Positions 12,434 through 12,543 of a stretch of DNA of 12,543 nucleotides are shown here, piece after piece; the stretch's first letter is position 1, and each line of letters starts with the position of its first letter. Under the pieces are notes generated by a model that worked only from the letters and a program-made list of their open reading frames with translations, did not search any database and had not been told where the DNA came from. This DNA comes from Betaproteobacteria bacterium (GTDB lineage Bacteria > Pseudomonadota > Gammaproteobacteria > Burkholderiales > SG8-39), in contig SHXF01000122.1 of NCBI GenBank assembly GCA_009693435.1, forward strand, positions 1 through 12,543. Direction: 5' to 3'. Made by a program: the position numbers and the translations under genes.

Positions 12434-12543
12434 TTTTGCGCGCCGCGTTTATCGTGGTGCGGTGGAAAGCCAGAATCAGATCAAACGCACCCTGTCCAAG
12501 CAGGGCTCGATAGAGATTATCCGCCGACTTTTGAGTCATGACG
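12400..12543. mobile_element. Probable end of an inserted element that interrupts paraslipin
   Basis: Homology to paraslipin stops abruptly at about 12395-12410. The following plus-strand sequence begins TGCCCGTTGCCCATAAATAC and is unrelated in all frames. About 60 bases further on, a new ORF starts that points away from the break and runs out of the window. Such a short non-coding end followed by an outward-running ORF is the usual layout of an insertion sequence. The second end, target duplication and transposase lie outside the window, so element identity is unproven. Confidence 0.35.
12462..12543 (+). CDS. Start of an unrecognised ORF running off the right edge
   Basis: From a GTG at 12462 the frame is open to the end of the window (27 codons), reading VESQNQIKRTLSKQGSIEII and then RRLLSHD. 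The frame is open back to a stop at 12417, and no ATG is available in that stretch. The amphipathic, basic N-terminus could begin a transposase-like or DNA-binding protein, which would agree with its position inside the likely inserted element. No ribosome binding site is obvious and I do not recognise the family. The opposite strand is also open here, so the call is tentative. Confidence 0.3.
   Translation, partial: MESQNQIKRTLSKQGSIEIIRRLLSHD

Overview
The window is GC-rich, roughly 60-65% by eye. It carries gene families typical of Burkholderiales-like Betaproteobacteria: a Bug/TctC extracytoplasmic receptor, a CoxL-type molybdenum hydroxylase, an arylmalonate-decarboxylase-type pair, an amidase-signature enzyme, and paraslipin. 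It looks like an accessory catabolic stretch of a proteobacterial chromosome. No rRNA, tRNA or CRISPR array was seen.

Layout. (1) Positions 9-2399 (+) hold the molybdopterin-binding large subunit of a xanthine dehydrogenase/aldehyde oxidase-type enzyme. The window starts inside its operon. (2) Positions 2412-2623 hold a hairpin and a 52-bp tandem repeat, between convergent genes. (3) Positions 2669-6085 (-) are a four-gene cluster. In transcription order it encodes a metal-dependent cyclase/hydrolase, a Bug/TctC substrate-binding protein, and two tandem paralogues of the arylmalonate decarboxylase/maleate isomerase family, about 80% identical to each other. A good sigma70-type promoter lies just upstream (6112-6140). 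(4) Positions 6190-6312 hold a 13-bp minisatellite in the divergent intergenic region. (5) Positions 6456-7490 (+) encode an AI-2E/PerM-family membrane protein. (6) Positions 7676-10268 (+) are a tightly coupled three-gene unit: a small AtzG/GatC-like protein, an amidase and a quinone oxidoreductase, with ATGA overlaps at both junctions. (7) An octamer repeat array (10291-10370) precedes a VOC/glyoxalase-fold gene (10461-10868, +). (8) A composite inverted-repeat element with internal ~33-bp repeats fills 10925-11124. (9) Positions 11194-11625 (-) encode a SnoaL/NTF2-like protein. (10) Positions 11759-12433 (-) are a paraslipin (SPFH) gene that has lost its N-terminal third. It is apparently cut near 12400 by foreign sequence in which a new ORF (+) starts and runs off the window.

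How the genes may work together (inference): the minus-strand cluster looks like capture of an organic acid by the Bug receptor, coupled to intracellular hydrolysis and decarboxylation/isomerisation. The plus-strand unit looks like amide hydrolysis by a two-subunit amidase, with an accompanying oxidoreductase. Neither substrate can be read from the sequence.

The most unusual points are these. Both arylmalonate-decarboxylase-like paralogues seem to lack the family's catalytic cysteine. A GatC-like partner is encoded by a very small gene in front of the amidase. The paraslipin gene is broken at a likely element boundary. Four unrelated tandem-repeat arrays lie in four different intergenic gaps.
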